Shown in pieces: positions 26,766 through 33,484 of a DNA stretch of 64,000 nt. A program made the position numbers and the translations under genes. This DNA is from Marivirga lumbricoides (GTDB taxonomy: Bacteria > Bacteroidota > Bacteroidia > Cytophagales > Cyclobacteriaceae). The stretch's first letter is position 1. Every line of letters starts with the position of its first letter. The stretch is taken from NCBI RefSeq assembly GCF_014636295.1, contig NZ_BMEC01000009.1:1-64000 (forward strand). The letters are read 5' to 3'. The notes below the pieces were generated by a model. That model saw only the letters and a list, made by a program, of their open reading frames with translations, had not been told where the DNA came from and ran no database searches.

Positions 26766-26934
26766 ATTGTTTAGATATTCTTTCTCTGTTGGTGAAATCT
26801 CCTTTTTCAAAAGATTTCAGGAAATATTAAATTGATTTGTTGAGAGATTCCCTGTTAAGCAAATGAAATTGCTTTTGTCATTGGCATGCTAAGGAATAGC
26901 CGCTATGATATAACAGTGAATGATTTGGTGAAAA

Positions 26935-27063
26935 TCAACAACAGCAAATGCAACAACAAAGTGTGTTGGCATTGTATTGAGATTGATTTAATGGAATTGA
27001 TACAAAAAGAAAGGAATTTTCTGATTGTTGTACTTCTCGGGTGTAATTGAATTGTTTTTTCAT
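26935..27063 (-). CDS. 42-codon leader ORF ending in LCCCICCC
   Basis: An ATG at 27063, 11 nt after the 3' side of the SAM riboswitch P1 stem, opens a 42-codon frame closed by TGA. It starts MKKQFNYTREVQQ and ends NTLCCCICCC, with six of the last seven codons cysteine (TGT TGT TGC ATT TGC TGT TGT). The body has no recognised domain. Position, good start and terminal Cys run suggest a translated sensor of charged tRNA-Cys, with the riboswitch controlling transcription into it or its translation. No T-run terminator is seen between it and metZ, so the mechanism downstream is unknown. Confidence 0.6.
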   Translation of the reverse strand: MKKQFNYTREVQQSENSFLFVSIPLNQSQYNANTLCCCICCC

Positions 27064-27073
27064 TGCTTTACCG

Positions 27074-27183
27074 TTTATATGTCCCTTCGTTGGGCAGGAA
27101 TTGGCACCTTTCCGTATGCTGTAAGCATTTTTGGCGGTTGCCAGAGGATCATCGAGCCTGATCTCTTACCTCTTCTGTATAAA
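27074..27183 (-). promoter_or_regulatory. SAM-I riboswitch
   Basis: On the minus strand the conserved SAM-I pieces occur in order: a P1 strand TTTATA, AGAGGTAAGAGATCAGGC, GATGA, GGCAACC, a P3 hairpin around TGCTTACAGCA, AAGGTGCCAATTCCTGC, a P4-type CCC...GGG and the closing TATAAA. It stands 309 nt upstream of the metZ ATG and just after a promoter. SAM binding should lower expression of metZ and perhaps of the sulfur genes behind it. The expression platform is not an obvious terminator; the Cys-rich ORF follows directly. Confidence 0.92.
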
Positions 27184-27207
27184 TCGGATACTTCCGATAT
27201 GATTTTT

Positions 27208-27240
27208 CAAATATAGAAACTTGAATTTGACTTATCCAAA
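27208..27240 (-). promoter_or_regulatory. Bacteroidota promoter of the SAM riboswitch-metZ transcript
   Basis: Minus-strand TTTG (27237-27240), a 21-nt spacer, and TATATTTG (27208-27215) match the TTTG/TAnnTTTG consensus. The start site would fall near 27201, shortly before the riboswitch P1 strand. A small hairpin (ATCGG...CCGAT, about 27182-27197) would be at the very 5' end of the RNA. Confidence 0.65.
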
Positions 27241-27351
27241 TTTGGAAGGGAATATTTTATGAAAAGACTTAAAACATTGTATATATTGACTTTTAACTAC
27301 TTTGGAGGCAGTCTTTTTTAGTTACCTTTTCTTCCCTTTCTTTTTGCTTGA

Positions 27352-27416
27352 ACAAAAAGAAACAAAGCCGTAGGCATCCCTATGAGAAAATTCAAGAAAA
27401 TCCGCCAGCTGGCGGA
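27352..27416 (+). repeat. Partial copy C of a structured dispersed repeat
   Basis: It matches one end of the copies at 27731-27992 and 46382-46640: the block ACAAAAAGAAACAAAGCC, then AGGCATCC, then a 16-bp perfect palindrome TCCGCCAGCTGGCGGA (27401-27416). A C-rich tract follows. The copy lacks the other end of the element. Confidence 0.65.
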
Positions 27417-27730
27417 CCACCCGCACCCTCCGTCTGGCCCGCATTTTTGCCCTCCTCCCCGCGCCCTTCGATCAAAATTTTACTTCGCTCTATAACTTTG
27501 AATTTGACTGATATTAATCCCTGGTAATCCCAATTGAAAAGAGCTATCGTTCCATTTCATAATAAAGATTTACCAATAGGAACCTTAAATGCTATTTTAA
27601 AGCAGGCAGGATTGAAATAGAAAATTCAAATTCAAGTATAAAACCTCAAAAATGGCAATTTCACTGAGGATAGAGGTGTGTTTTTTATATCAAGAGTTTT
27701 TAAACCAAATTTTATTCCTAATCCTTTGTC

Positions 27731-27992
27731 TACTATATAACAAGACTTGATTTCCTTCAATGGAAAACTATTCTATCTCGAAAAACACCCTTGTAGTCCC
27801 CTCCAGGGGACAGCCACACGGCTTAAGATCAGCAGAACTAAAAGCATCAACACTATTTTCTATCGTAAGAAAAGTTTTGTTATCTCAATTGAGGTTCAGT
27901 TCAAAGGACTGCGATGACTTGATACAAAAGGTGCAATGCCAAAGGCATCCCTTTGAGGAAAATCAAGACAAAAAGATGTCAGCCAGAGGCTG
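27731..27992 (+). repeat. Copy A of a structured dispersed repeat (~260 bp)
   Basis: It is identical over 56 nt (27734-27789) to the inverse of 46582-46637 and alignable over the rest. Palindromes sit at matching places but with different bases: GTCCCC-TCCA-GGGGAC (27795-27810) here against a 22-bp GTCCCAGCCAG palindrome in copy B, and TCAGCC-AGA-GGCTGA (27978-27992) at the end. The 77-codon ORF inside it is not conserved in copy B and is not a gene. It looks like a MITE- or REP-type non-coding element. Confidence 0.75.
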
Positions 27993-28026
27993 ACTAGCCT
28001 TTGGCTGGAGTCATCAAAACTCAACC

Positions 28027-29277
28027 TCAACCTCCGGCAGCGATTTGCATTAATAATCCGCAGATGTATGCCGCATAAGTTCCTAAAGCATAGCCTAAAA
28101 CAGCAAGCAACACTCCCACAGGAGCGAGACTAGGATGAAATGCTCCGGCTACGATAGGTGCAGATGCCGCTCCGCCCACATTGGCCTGACTGCCCACTGC
28201 TACAAAAAAGTAAGGGGCACGGATGATTTTTGCCACTATCAGCAACAAAATGATATGGACGCTCATCCAAACCAGACCTACTACAAAAAAACCGGGATTA
28301 TCAAAGATGGCTGTTACATCCATCATCATACCGATGGTGGCTACCAATACATATATCATCACACTTCCCAAACGTGAAGCGCCAACACCTTCCAGCTTTC
28401 GGGCCTTGGTAAATGACAAGCCCAAACCTATGGTGGTAGCTATCACTACCAGCCAGAAGAAGGAGGAAGTTAAACTGAATTTATCGAGTTGAGGTGCAAC
28501 CTCTGCTATCCATGGAGCTATTAAATCAGCTCCGAAATGCGCAATTCCAGTAGCACCAAAGCCGATCGCTAATACCGTCATCACTTCCGGCAAAGTAGGA
28601 ATTTTCATGATGGAAGCCTGGTATTTTGTAATCCTGTCTTTAACTTCTTCAATGGAGGAAGCATCCGCTTTTAACTTGCTATCCAACTTTTTGGAAATGC
28701 CCACGCCATACAGCAAAAATGCCATCCAGATATTGGCTACAATCACATCTACGGTAATCATAGTAGCGAAAAGATCTTCGCTGGCACCAAATGTTTCAAA
28801 CATGGCTGCCTGGTTGGCACCTCCACCAATCCAGCTGCCTGCAATGGTGGCCATCCCTCTCCATACAGCATCCGGGCCTACTCCGCCCACCACTTCTGGT
28901 GCAAATGCCGACACAATCAGAATAGAAAGCGGCCCTCCTATTACAATTCCTGCGGTACCCGTTAAAAACATCACCACTGCTTTAGTTCCGAGTCGGGCAA
29001 TTCCTTTTAAATCGATACTTAAAGTGAGCAACACCAACGCAGCAGGAAGCAAATAGCGGGAGGCCATAAAATACAGGTTAGATTCATCTCCTGAAATGAT
29101 ACCGAAAGTATTCAGAATGGAGGGAAGAAAATAACATAGTAGCACTGAAGGAATGAAGCGATAGAATTTTTGCCAGCCCGGTTTTTTACTTGAAGCAGTA
29201 ATAAACACAAAGGCTAAAATCATCATTAATAAACCCAGCACTACGGCATCATTGGTAATTAAAGGGGTATGCTTCAT
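28027..29277 (-). CDS. DUF819 family membrane protein (YjcL-like)
   Basis: A 416-residue integral membrane protein with about 10-12 helices and the DUF819/YjcL pattern, including GTAGIVIGGPLS, GSWIGGGANQAAMFE and GSQANVGGAASAPIVAGAFHP. The mirrored GGGANQ and ANVGGAASAP motifs in the two halves suggest an inverted-repeat transporter fold. The substrate is unknown. The ATG overlaps the stop of the upstream NUDIX gene by 4 nt (ATGA), so the two are translationally coupled. No regulatory element is evident. Confidence 0.85.
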   Translation of the reverse strand: MKHTPLITNDAVVLGLLMMILAFVFITASSKKPGWQKFYRFIPSVLLCYFLPSILNTFGIISGDESNLYFMASRYLLPAALVLLTLSIDLKGIARLGTKAVVMFLTGTAGIVIGGPLSILIVSAFAPEVVGGVGPDAVWRGMATIAGSWIGGGANQAAMFETFGASEDLFATMITVDVIVANIWMAFLLYGVGISKKLDSKLKADASSIEEVKDRITKYQASIMKIPTLPEVMTVLAIGFGATGIAHFGADLIAPWIAEVAPQLDKFSLTSSFFWLVVIATTIGLGLSFTKARKLEGVGASRLGSVMIYVLVATIGMMMDVTAIFDNPGFFVVGLVWMSVHIILLLIVAKIIRAPYFFVAVGSQANVGGAASAPIVAGAFHPSLAPVGVLLAVLGYALGTYAAYICGLLMQIAAGG

Positions 29278-29906
29278 TCCTTAAATTCTTTTAATATGGT
29301 TATAAATTCGCTTAAAATCATTGCGGTTGCACCCCATACCACTTTGTTTTCGATATCGAAATAAGGCGCTTTTAAGTTAATGCCTTCGCCAACGGTAAGT
29401 TCTGTTACTTTAAGGGTGTCAGAATGCATAATGTGGTTTATATCGGTAGAGAATATATGTGCTACTTCATAAGGATCTCGCACAAACACCGGCTTTTTCT
29501 CCAGGAAACTAATAACAGGCTTTACTACAAAATTGCTGGCAGTGATATTAAGATCAGTCAAGGAACCAATTACCTGGCTGTCTTTTAATGTTACACCAAT
29601 TTCCTCTTGGGTTTCCCTGATAGCTGTTTCTATTAAAGAAGTATCTTCTTCATCTTTCTTACCTCCGGGAAGGCTTACCTGTCCGCCATGTACACCTTTA
29701 TAATCGTGCCGCTGTGTTAAAGGAAAATAAATTTTACCCTCCTCACCGGGATACAACATAATCATTACTGCACCATTTCTGGGCGGTTCATTGTATTTCA
29801 TCCTGAATTGAGGACCTAATTGTTTGGCCATCATTTTCTGATGTGATACCTGACCGGGAAGCGGCTTTTTTAATCTTTCTTCCAGAAAAGTGATAATATT
29901 TTGCAT
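29274..29906 (-). CDS. NUDIX hydrolase, CoA pyrophosphatase-like
   Basis: A 210-residue NUDIX protein. The Nudix box GGKKDEEDTSLIETAIRETQEEIGV spans residues 81-105 and keeps the REXXEE metal-binding core. The preceding FPLTQRHDYKGVHGGQVSLPGG is the LLTxR...GQ(V/I)xFPGG pattern of the CoA pyrophosphatase (NudL/YeaB) group, which cleaves CoA to phosphopantetheine and 3',5'-ADP. It is first in a two-gene operon with the DUF819 protein. Substrate choice is inferred from the motif. Confidence 0.87.
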   Translation of the reverse strand: MQNIITFLEERLKKPLPGQVSHQKMMAKQLGPQFRMKYNEPPRNGAVMIMLYPGEEGKIYFPLTQRHDYKGVHGGQVSLPGGKKDEEDTSLIETAIRETQEEIGVTLKDSQVIGSLTDLNITASNFVVKPVISFLEKKPVFVRDPYEVAHIFSTDINHIMHSDTLKVTELTVGEGINLKAPYFDIENKVVWGATAMILSEFITILKEFKE

Positions 29907-30220
29907 TAACTATTAAGTATTTATTCGATATGCATCTTAACACATTCCATGTCAATTTGCTAAAAACACCTTCTAAAACTCCTGAAATTAAAGGCTTATC
30001 TCATTCTTCTTTCTTTTGTCTTCTGACATTAGAGTATCTTTCAGAAGCTTTATAAATAGCAATAATACAAAACTAAAAGGAAGTGATAACAAAAAATGAC
30101 AAAAGCATCACAAAAGCTTAAAGTAGAAAGTCCTCTGTTTACAATAAATTTGAGATATTTGCAGCTCTGGCATTAAAATCTGTAAAGACTCTATTCGTTC
30201 TTTGCTCAAACTTATTCAAC
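29907..30220. other. Divergent intergenic region
   Basis: It serves the minus-strand NUDIX operon and the plus-strand secreted EEP protein. It contains a 7-bp stem CTTCTGA/TCAGAAG (30020-30047) and a plus-strand TAAATTTG element (30145-30152). There is no open frame of note. Confidence 0.4.
30145..30152 (+). promoter_or_regulatory. Possible -7 element TAAATTTG
   Basis: Exact TAnnTTTG match 68 nt before the secreted EEP-family gene. No clear -33 TTTG lies at the expected distance. Confidence 0.4.
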
Positions 30221-31045
30221 ATGTATAAAATATTCATTGCTTTTCTTTTCAGCATCATCAGCTTTCAATCTATCGCTCAAAGCGATTTAAAGGTATGTAC
30301 TTTTAATATCAGGTATGCCAACCCGGGTGATGGTATCCATCAGTGGGAGAACAGGAAAGAGCATGTGGTAAATTTTATTAAAGCGGAAGCCATTGATATT
30401 ATTGGCATGCAGGAGGTTTTATATTCGCAAATTAGCTACCTGAATGAAAACCTGCCCAACTATACGCAGGTGGGCGTTGGCAGAGAGGATGGCAAACAAA
30501 AAGGGGAATATGTGCCTATTTATTTCAACTCAGAAAAGTTTGAATTGCTGGATAGCGGCAACTTCTGGCTTTCCACCACTCCTGAAAAACCTTCCGTGGG
30601 TTGGGATGCTGCTTTACCTCGCATAGTGACTTTTGTGGTGTTGAAGAATATTAAAACGAATGAGAAAATTCATGTGCTGAATGCTCACTATGATCACGTA
30701 GGTAAAAAAGCCAGAGAGAACAGTTCGAAGCTGCTTTCTGAACGCTTACTGGGCAACTACCCAAATGATCAGTTGATTCTACTGGGAGATTTTAATTTGG
30801 AGCCTACAGAAGAAGCTATTCAATTAATCCCTGCAGCCGGTTTAAAAGATAGCTACCTAAACAGCGAAGTCACCTTTGGCTCTGAAGGCACCTTTAATGG
30901 TTTTGAAGTGGGTAAGAAACACACCACAAGGATTGACTATATTTTCTACAAGAACTTAACTCCTAAAGTGTATAAGGTGAATAGTTCTGTGATTGACCAG
31001 ACATATTTGTCGGATCACTTTCCTGTGATTGTGGAGTTTAGGTGA
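30221..31045 (+). CDS. Secreted endonuclease/exonuclease/phosphatase family protein
   Basis: A 274-residue EEP-superfamily protein with a signal peptide (1-20, ending QSIAQ). Active-site motifs of this DNase I-like fold are visible: CTFNIRYAN near the N-terminus, IIGMQEV (metal-binding Glu), NAHYDHVGKKAR, LLGDFNLEP (Asp/Asn pair), RIDYIFYK and the terminal SDHFPVIVEF (catalytic His). The family covers nucleases, phosphodiesterases and sphingomyelinases, so the substrate is not decided. The gene is monocistronic; the minus-strand toxin-antitoxin island converges on it. Confidence 0.88.
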   Translation: MYKIFIAFLFSIISFQSIAQSDLKVCTFNIRYANPGDGIHQWENRKEHVVNFIKAEAIDIIGMQEVLYSQISYLNENLPNYTQVGVGREDGKQKGEYVPIYFNSEKFELLDSGNFWLSTTPEKPSVGWDAALPRIVTFVVLKNIKTNEKIHVLNAHYDHVGKKARENSSKLLSERLLGNYPNDQLILLGDFNLEPTEEAIQLIPAAGLKDSYLNSEVTFGSEGTFNGFEVGKKHTTRIDYIFYKNLTPKVYKVNSSVIDQTYLSDHFPVIVEFR

Positions 31046-31074
31046 AGGTTTAAAGAATAGTAAAGGCGAATGCA

Positions 31075-31099
31075 TACCGCTTCCGTGCGGTAAATCTTT
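31075..31099. repeat. REP-like palindrome P1 at the end of the toxin-antitoxin island
   Basis: TACCGC-TTCCGT-GCGGTA (31075-31092) followed by AATCTTT. The same layout (palindrome then AATCTTT) occurs at 32856-32880 beside YoeB. It lies between the EEP gene and the HigA-like gene and could also serve as a terminator. Confidence 0.55.
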
Positions 31100-31130
31100 A
31101 GAGATGGGGATCGAGACTATAATAAATTGA

Positions 31131-31430
31131 TTAGAGTTTTACATTTATTTGCAATGTTCCTCCTAATCCTTCTTCTACTATTCTCCTTAATGTTGAGATT
31201 CTAATATCCCCAACTGCTCTTTCAATTTTTGAAATATATGTTCTTTTTACATTTAATTTGTCGGCCAACTGTTGCTGGGTCATTTTGGCTTCCTTTCGTT
31301 TCTCTCTAACTAATTCTGCAATAAGATAAATTTCTGCATTTTGTTCAAAATCAGTTCGGGTAGCTGTTCCTACTTTACCATATTTTAAATCAAAGTGCTC
31401 ATTAATGGTTTTTGGATTATTTGTTTTCAT
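31131..31430 (-). CDS. HigA-like XRE-family antitoxin
   Basis: A 99-residue protein with an XRE helix-turn-helix in its second half (EAKMTQQQLADKLNVKRTYISKIERAVGDI, about 48-77). It overlaps the end of the upstream toxin gene by 14 nt, giving the toxin-first order typical of HigBA-type modules. The antitoxin would bind the toxin and repress the shared promoter. Family assignment is solid; the name HigA rests on gene order and toxin type. Confidence 0.88.
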   Translation of the reverse strand: MKTNNPKTINEHFDLKYGKVGTATRTDFEQNAEIYLIAELVREKRKEAKMTQQQLADKLNVKRTYISKIERAVGDIRISTLRRIVEEGLGGTLQINVKL

Positions 31431-31740
31431 AATATTCTCTTCTTAATCTTATTGCCCTAACTATCTCTTTTCTTGGCAGTTTCTGTGACTTCTTGGTAAA
31501 GCCATGTAATAATATCACCAATTTCCCTTCATCAAAAAAGCTGAAGAGCCTGTAAATATCACTTCCCGACTTTATTCTTATTTCGTAAATTCCATCTTCA
31601 ATATGTTTAAAGAATTTTTGAGGGATAATCTCCACAGTCATGACGATATGTAAAACATAATCTATTTTTGTCTTTACCGATTTGGACTGATTATTATAAA
31701 ACTCCCAAAAATAATCTCTAAATGGTTCTAATTTCCTCAT
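31417..31740 (-). CDS. HigB/RelE-type toxin (phage-derived Gp49-like)
   Basis: A 107-residue toxin with the pattern of Gp49/HigB-like RelE-superfamily proteins: VLHIVMTVEIIPQKFFKHIEDGIYEIRI, then DIYRLFSFFDEGKLVILLHGFTKKSQKLPRKEI. The segment R(I/V)...YRxxFF...xLLHGFxKKxxKTPxxEI is the family hallmark. These toxins are ribosome-dependent mRNases. It is first in the operon and overlaps the antitoxin gene. A TACCTTTG box lies 12 nt upstream of the ATG. Confidence 0.87.
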   Translation of the reverse strand: MRKLEPFRDYFWEFYNNQSKSVKTKIDYVLHIVMTVEIIPQKFFKHIEDGIYEIRIKSGSDIYRLFSFFDEGKLVILLHGFTKKSQKLPRKEIVRAIRLRREYYENK

Positions 31741-31751
31741 ACTTTGAACAA

Positions 31752-31759
31752 CAAAGGTA
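31752..31759 (-). promoter_or_regulatory. -7 element TACCTTTG of the HigBA-like module
   Basis: Exact TAnnTTTG match ending 12 nt before the toxin ATG, so the mRNA would have a very short leader. The -33 box is not clear. Confidence 0.45.
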
Positions 31760-31775
31760 ACTAATTAGTTTCTTT

Positions 31776-31990
31776 TTTTATCCCAGAATATGGAAAATTT
31801 AACTACTGCTACTTTCATTTATTTTGCTGCAAGTAATCTTCCGTGTTGAAAATAAGCTAGTTTACAATAAAATAGTAAACTAACACTCATGCTGAAGTTA
31901 GGGCTTTGGTTAAAGGCAGTCACTTTCTCGTACGACTGTGCTCCTAAAATACGGATTAATTTATCGTATTCAAAGCCATAGCTGCGTAGG
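31776..31990 (-). pseudogene. Gene-tail remnant 3 (unidentified protein family)
   Basis: Minus-strand frame fragments read NLRSYGFEYDKLIRILGAQ, SYEKVTAFNQSPNFSMSVS and, after a break, NTEDYLQQNK then KVAVVKF. The same pieces occur in the remnants at 33485-33666 and 32696-32776. Stops and frame changes break it, so it is not functional. The parent protein is not recognised. It fills much of the 293-nt interval between the HigBA-like module and the decayed ParE toxin. Confidence 0.55.
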
Positions 31991-32032
31991 TTGACAAGCA
32001 GCGAGATACACGAAAAGCGTGCGCTAGCGGGA

Positions 32033-32325
32033 TTATTTGTTCTCCAGTATTTCCGGGGATTGGACGGTACTTACAATATCTACTACCTGGATGGTGCCTT
32101 TCTCTTCTTTGTACAAAACTTTGTAGTTCCTCACAACTATTCTCCGATATTTTGAATTGATATCATCTACCTGGTATTGTTTGGAAAAATAAATGGTCTT
32201 GGTCTGTTCAATAAATCTGCTTTTACATGCCTGGCACCCTGAAGCGATTTTTCTTTATAATAATCATAAATACCCTTTCAGGCTTCCCTGGCTTGTTTCG
32301 ACCAGATGATTCTAAATTTCTCCAT
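32033..32325 (-). pseudogene. Decayed ParE/RelE-family toxin
   Basis: The minus strand from ATG 32325 reads MEKFRIIWSKQAREA, then TGA, then KGIYDYYKEKSLQGARHVK. After a shift of frame it reads RFIEQTKTIYFSKQY, KYRRIVVRNYKVLYK and STVQSPEILENK before a TAA. Joined, this is a full-length ParE/RelE-type plasmid stabilisation toxin (~97 residues). One nonsense codon and one frameshift should inactivate it. Its intact start lies inside the end of the antitoxin frame. Confidence 0.8.
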
Positions 32326-32559
32326 TACTGATTCTTTTTCCAGATCTTCCTGGCTTACATATTCACCTGAACTTAATTGCTCTTCTGCTTTCTGCAAACG
32401 CATATCATATGCCTTTTTTGTCAAGGGTTCCCCATCAACTGTATAGCCTACTATCATTTCTTCCTCTAGAAGCTTATCGATTTTATCTAATAAAGAGGCC
32501 TTTGATACACTCATTATCTTTTGAATTACGCTTAATTTGGTTTTTTGTATTCCCATCAT
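32278..32559 (-). CDS. ParD-like antitoxin reading into the broken toxin
   Basis: A 93-codon frame. Residues 1-78 look like an antitoxin of the addiction-module family paired with ParE in Bacteroidota (LDKIDKLLEEEMIVGYTVDGEPLTKKAY...SGEYVSQEDLEKESV). The last 15 residues, MEKFRIIWSKQAREA, are the in-frame N-terminus of the toxin, because no stop separates the two genes. The original antitoxin stop may have been lost along with toxin decay. Direct repeats upstream (32601-32631) may be its operator. Still possibly expressed as an orphan antitoxin. Confidence 0.7.
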   Translation of the reverse strand: MMGIQKTKLSVIQKIMSVSKASLLDKIDKLLEEEMIVGYTVDGEPLTKKAYDMRLQKAEEQLSSGEYVSQEDLEKESVMEKFRIIWSKQAREA

Positions 32560-32600
32560 CCTATTTCATTGTTGATTACAAATTAACGATTTATTTGATT

Positions 32601-32631
32601 TGTATGATACAATACATGGCTTATATGATAC
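32601..32631. repeat. Direct repeats upstream of the ParD-like gene, possible operator
   Basis: TGTATGATAC (32601-32610) and TATATGATAC (32622-32631) are spaced 21 bp apart, two helical turns, and TGTAT/ATACA also forms a small inverted repeat. Antitoxins of this kind usually repress their own promoter through such repeats; no binding is shown. Confidence 0.4.
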
Positions 32632-32632
32632 T

Positions 32633-32672
32633 ATTATTTTATTATTTTATTATTTTATTATTTTATCATTTT
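32633..32672. repeat. Octamer microsatellite (ATTATTTT)x4 plus ATCATTTT
   Basis: Five tandem 8-nt units directly upstream of the ParD-like promoter region. Such tracts can change length by slippage and shift promoter spacing. Confidence 0.85.
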
Positions 32673-32695
32673 TTCCATCCCTGTAACTTGCCCCC

Positions 32696-32776
32696 TCACC
32701 CCAAGGAATGGAACTTGTCTACTGCCACTTTCAGGCCTTCCATGTCGTTCTGTAAATAGGCTTCTGTATTAAAACG
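32696..32776 (-). pseudogene. Gene-tail remnant 2 (…AVDKFHSLG)
   Basis: The minus strand reads RFNTEAYLQNDMEGLKVAV then DKFHSLG and a TGA; a TAG lies just before the R. It aligns with remnant 1 with almost only synonymous differences, showing that both descend from protein-coding copies. No start or complete domain is present. It lies between the YoeB toxin gene and the ParD-like module. Confidence 0.65.
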
Positions 32777-32889
32777 CTAATATCGAAATAACGCGCGCTA
32801 GGGAGGGTAAATAGAAGAGGTCAGTCTTTTTATCGGGGTGAAGCGGTTTTAAGCCTAACGTCTGCAAGCGTTAAATCTTTGGAATGGCA
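32777..32889. repeat. Linker with GC-rich motif and REP-like palindrome P2
   Basis: CGAAATAACGCGCGCTAGGG (32784-32803) resembles motifs at 32011-32030 and 46333-46347. TAACG-TCTGCAAG-CGTTA (32856-32873) followed by AATCTTT (32874-32880) repeats the layout of the palindrome at 31075-31099. Either could be a terminator of the YefM-YoeB operon or a recombination or REP element. Confidence 0.5.
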
Positions 32890-33168
32890 TTACTTATCTC
32901 CGTAATGAGACCAAGCACTCAACACATGGACTGTAACGATTTCTTCTTCGATGGAATAAACTAATCTGTGCTTTCTATTAATTCTTCGAGAGTATAAGCC
33001 AGCCAAATCATGCTTTAACATTTCAGGTTGACCCGTTCCACTGGTGGGATGTTCTAATAATTCATTGAGCAACTTCTCTATCTTTTTGAGGGTTGCCTTG
33101 TCTCCTGATTTTTTGTGTTTTTCAATATCTTCTAAAGCTGTTTTAGAAAAAGCTAAAGTATAACTCAC
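32890..33168 (-). CDS. YoeB/Txe-family toxin
   Basis: A 92-residue RelE-superfamily toxin of the YoeB type, a ribosome-dependent mRNA endonuclease. Diagnostic residues are GTGQPEMLKHDLAGLYSRRINRKHRLVY and the C-terminal VHVLSAWSHYGDK, matching the G-x-P-E-x-L...SRRI...HRLVY...HY pattern with the active-site Glu, Arg and His in place. It starts with GTG, overlapping the antitoxin stop (GTGA). All key residues look intact, so an active toxin is expected. Confidence 0.92.
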   Translation of the reverse strand: MSYTLAFSKTALEDIEKHKKSGDKATLKKIEKLLNELLEHPTSGTGQPEMLKHDLAGLYSRRINRKHRLVYSIEEEIVTVHVLSAWSHYGDK

Positions 33169-33416
33169 AGCCCCAATAAATCACTAATTTCTTTAGAAGT
33201 GGATACGTTGCTAACCTCTCCTTTTTGAACCTCTAAAATACTTTGTTTAATTTTATTGACCATTTCAGCATTAAAATACATATCATCTTCAGTTATAGGA
33301 GTTAATGCATATGCCTTATCATTTCCCCTCTGAACAATAACATGTTCCCCTTGATCTACCCTCTCAAAGTACTTCTTCTGGTTCTGTCTAAATTCTCTAC
33401 TGCTTATCACTAACAT
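33165..33416 (-). CDS. YefM/Phd-family antitoxin
   Basis: An 83-residue antitoxin whose N-terminal MLVISSREFRQNQKKYFERVDQGEHVIVQRG is the Phd/YefM DNA-binding fold. The C-terminal part would wrap the toxin. The ATG at 33416 is preferred over an in-frame ATG at 33461: it begins at the family N-terminus and lies downstream of the promoter and operator, whereas 33461 lies upstream of the predicted transcription start. It overlaps the YoeB gene by 4 nt. Confidence 0.9.
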   Translation of the reverse strand: MLVISSREFRQNQKKYFERVDQGEHVIVQRGNDKAYALTPITEDDMYFNAEMVNKIKQSILEVQKGEVSNVSTSKEISDLLGL

Positions 33417-33431
33417 AAAATTATTATTTTG

Positions 33432-33478
33432 TGTACCGATTTGGTACAAATATATTAACAAAACGTAAACCTAGCAAA
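33432..33478 (-). promoter_or_regulatory. Promoter and operator of the YefM-YoeB operon
   Basis: Minus-strand TTTG (33475-33478), a 20-nt spacer and TATATTTG (33447-33454) match the Bacteroidota promoter consensus. Overlapping its downstream edge is the inverted repeat TGTACC-AAATC-GGTACA (33432-33448). YefM of E. coli recognises palindromes with a TGTACA core, so this is a plausible autorepression site. Confidence 0.65.
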
Positions 33479-33484
33479 ATTAGT

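Larger units (their letters stand above)
27241..28026. other. Repeat-rich intergenic region between metZ leader and DUF819 gene
   Basis: Apart from repeat copies C and A, it holds a C-rich stretch (27420-27470) and low-complexity AT-rich DNA. A short segment near 27286-27322 resembles, inverted, the segment at 33680-33712 (CTTTTA, ACTTTG, AGTCTTTTT). I see no convincing gene. Confidence 0.5.

Noticed and set aside
26766-26810. TTG start for metZ adding 15 residues
   Set aside because: The extra residues do not resemble metZ relatives, and the region forms a hairpin; the ATG at 26765 fits better.
26880-26960. 27-codon frame MPTHFVVAFAVVDF... overlapping the Cys-run ORF in another frame
   Set aside because: It overlaps the better placed 42-codon ORF and has no distinguishing features; the Cys-run frame has the better start position and a meaningful end.
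27760-27993. 77-codon plus-strand ORF
   Set aside because: It lies inside the dispersed repeat and is not preserved in copy B, so it is non-coding.
28135-29056. Several plus-strand ORFs opposite the DUF819 gene
   Set aside because: Antisense shadows of a GC-richer membrane protein gene, with no start signals or family features.
32409-32759. 116-codon plus-strand ORF
   Set aside because: It crosses the antitoxin gene, the octamer tract and a gene remnant; its hydrophobic composition comes from the AT repeats.
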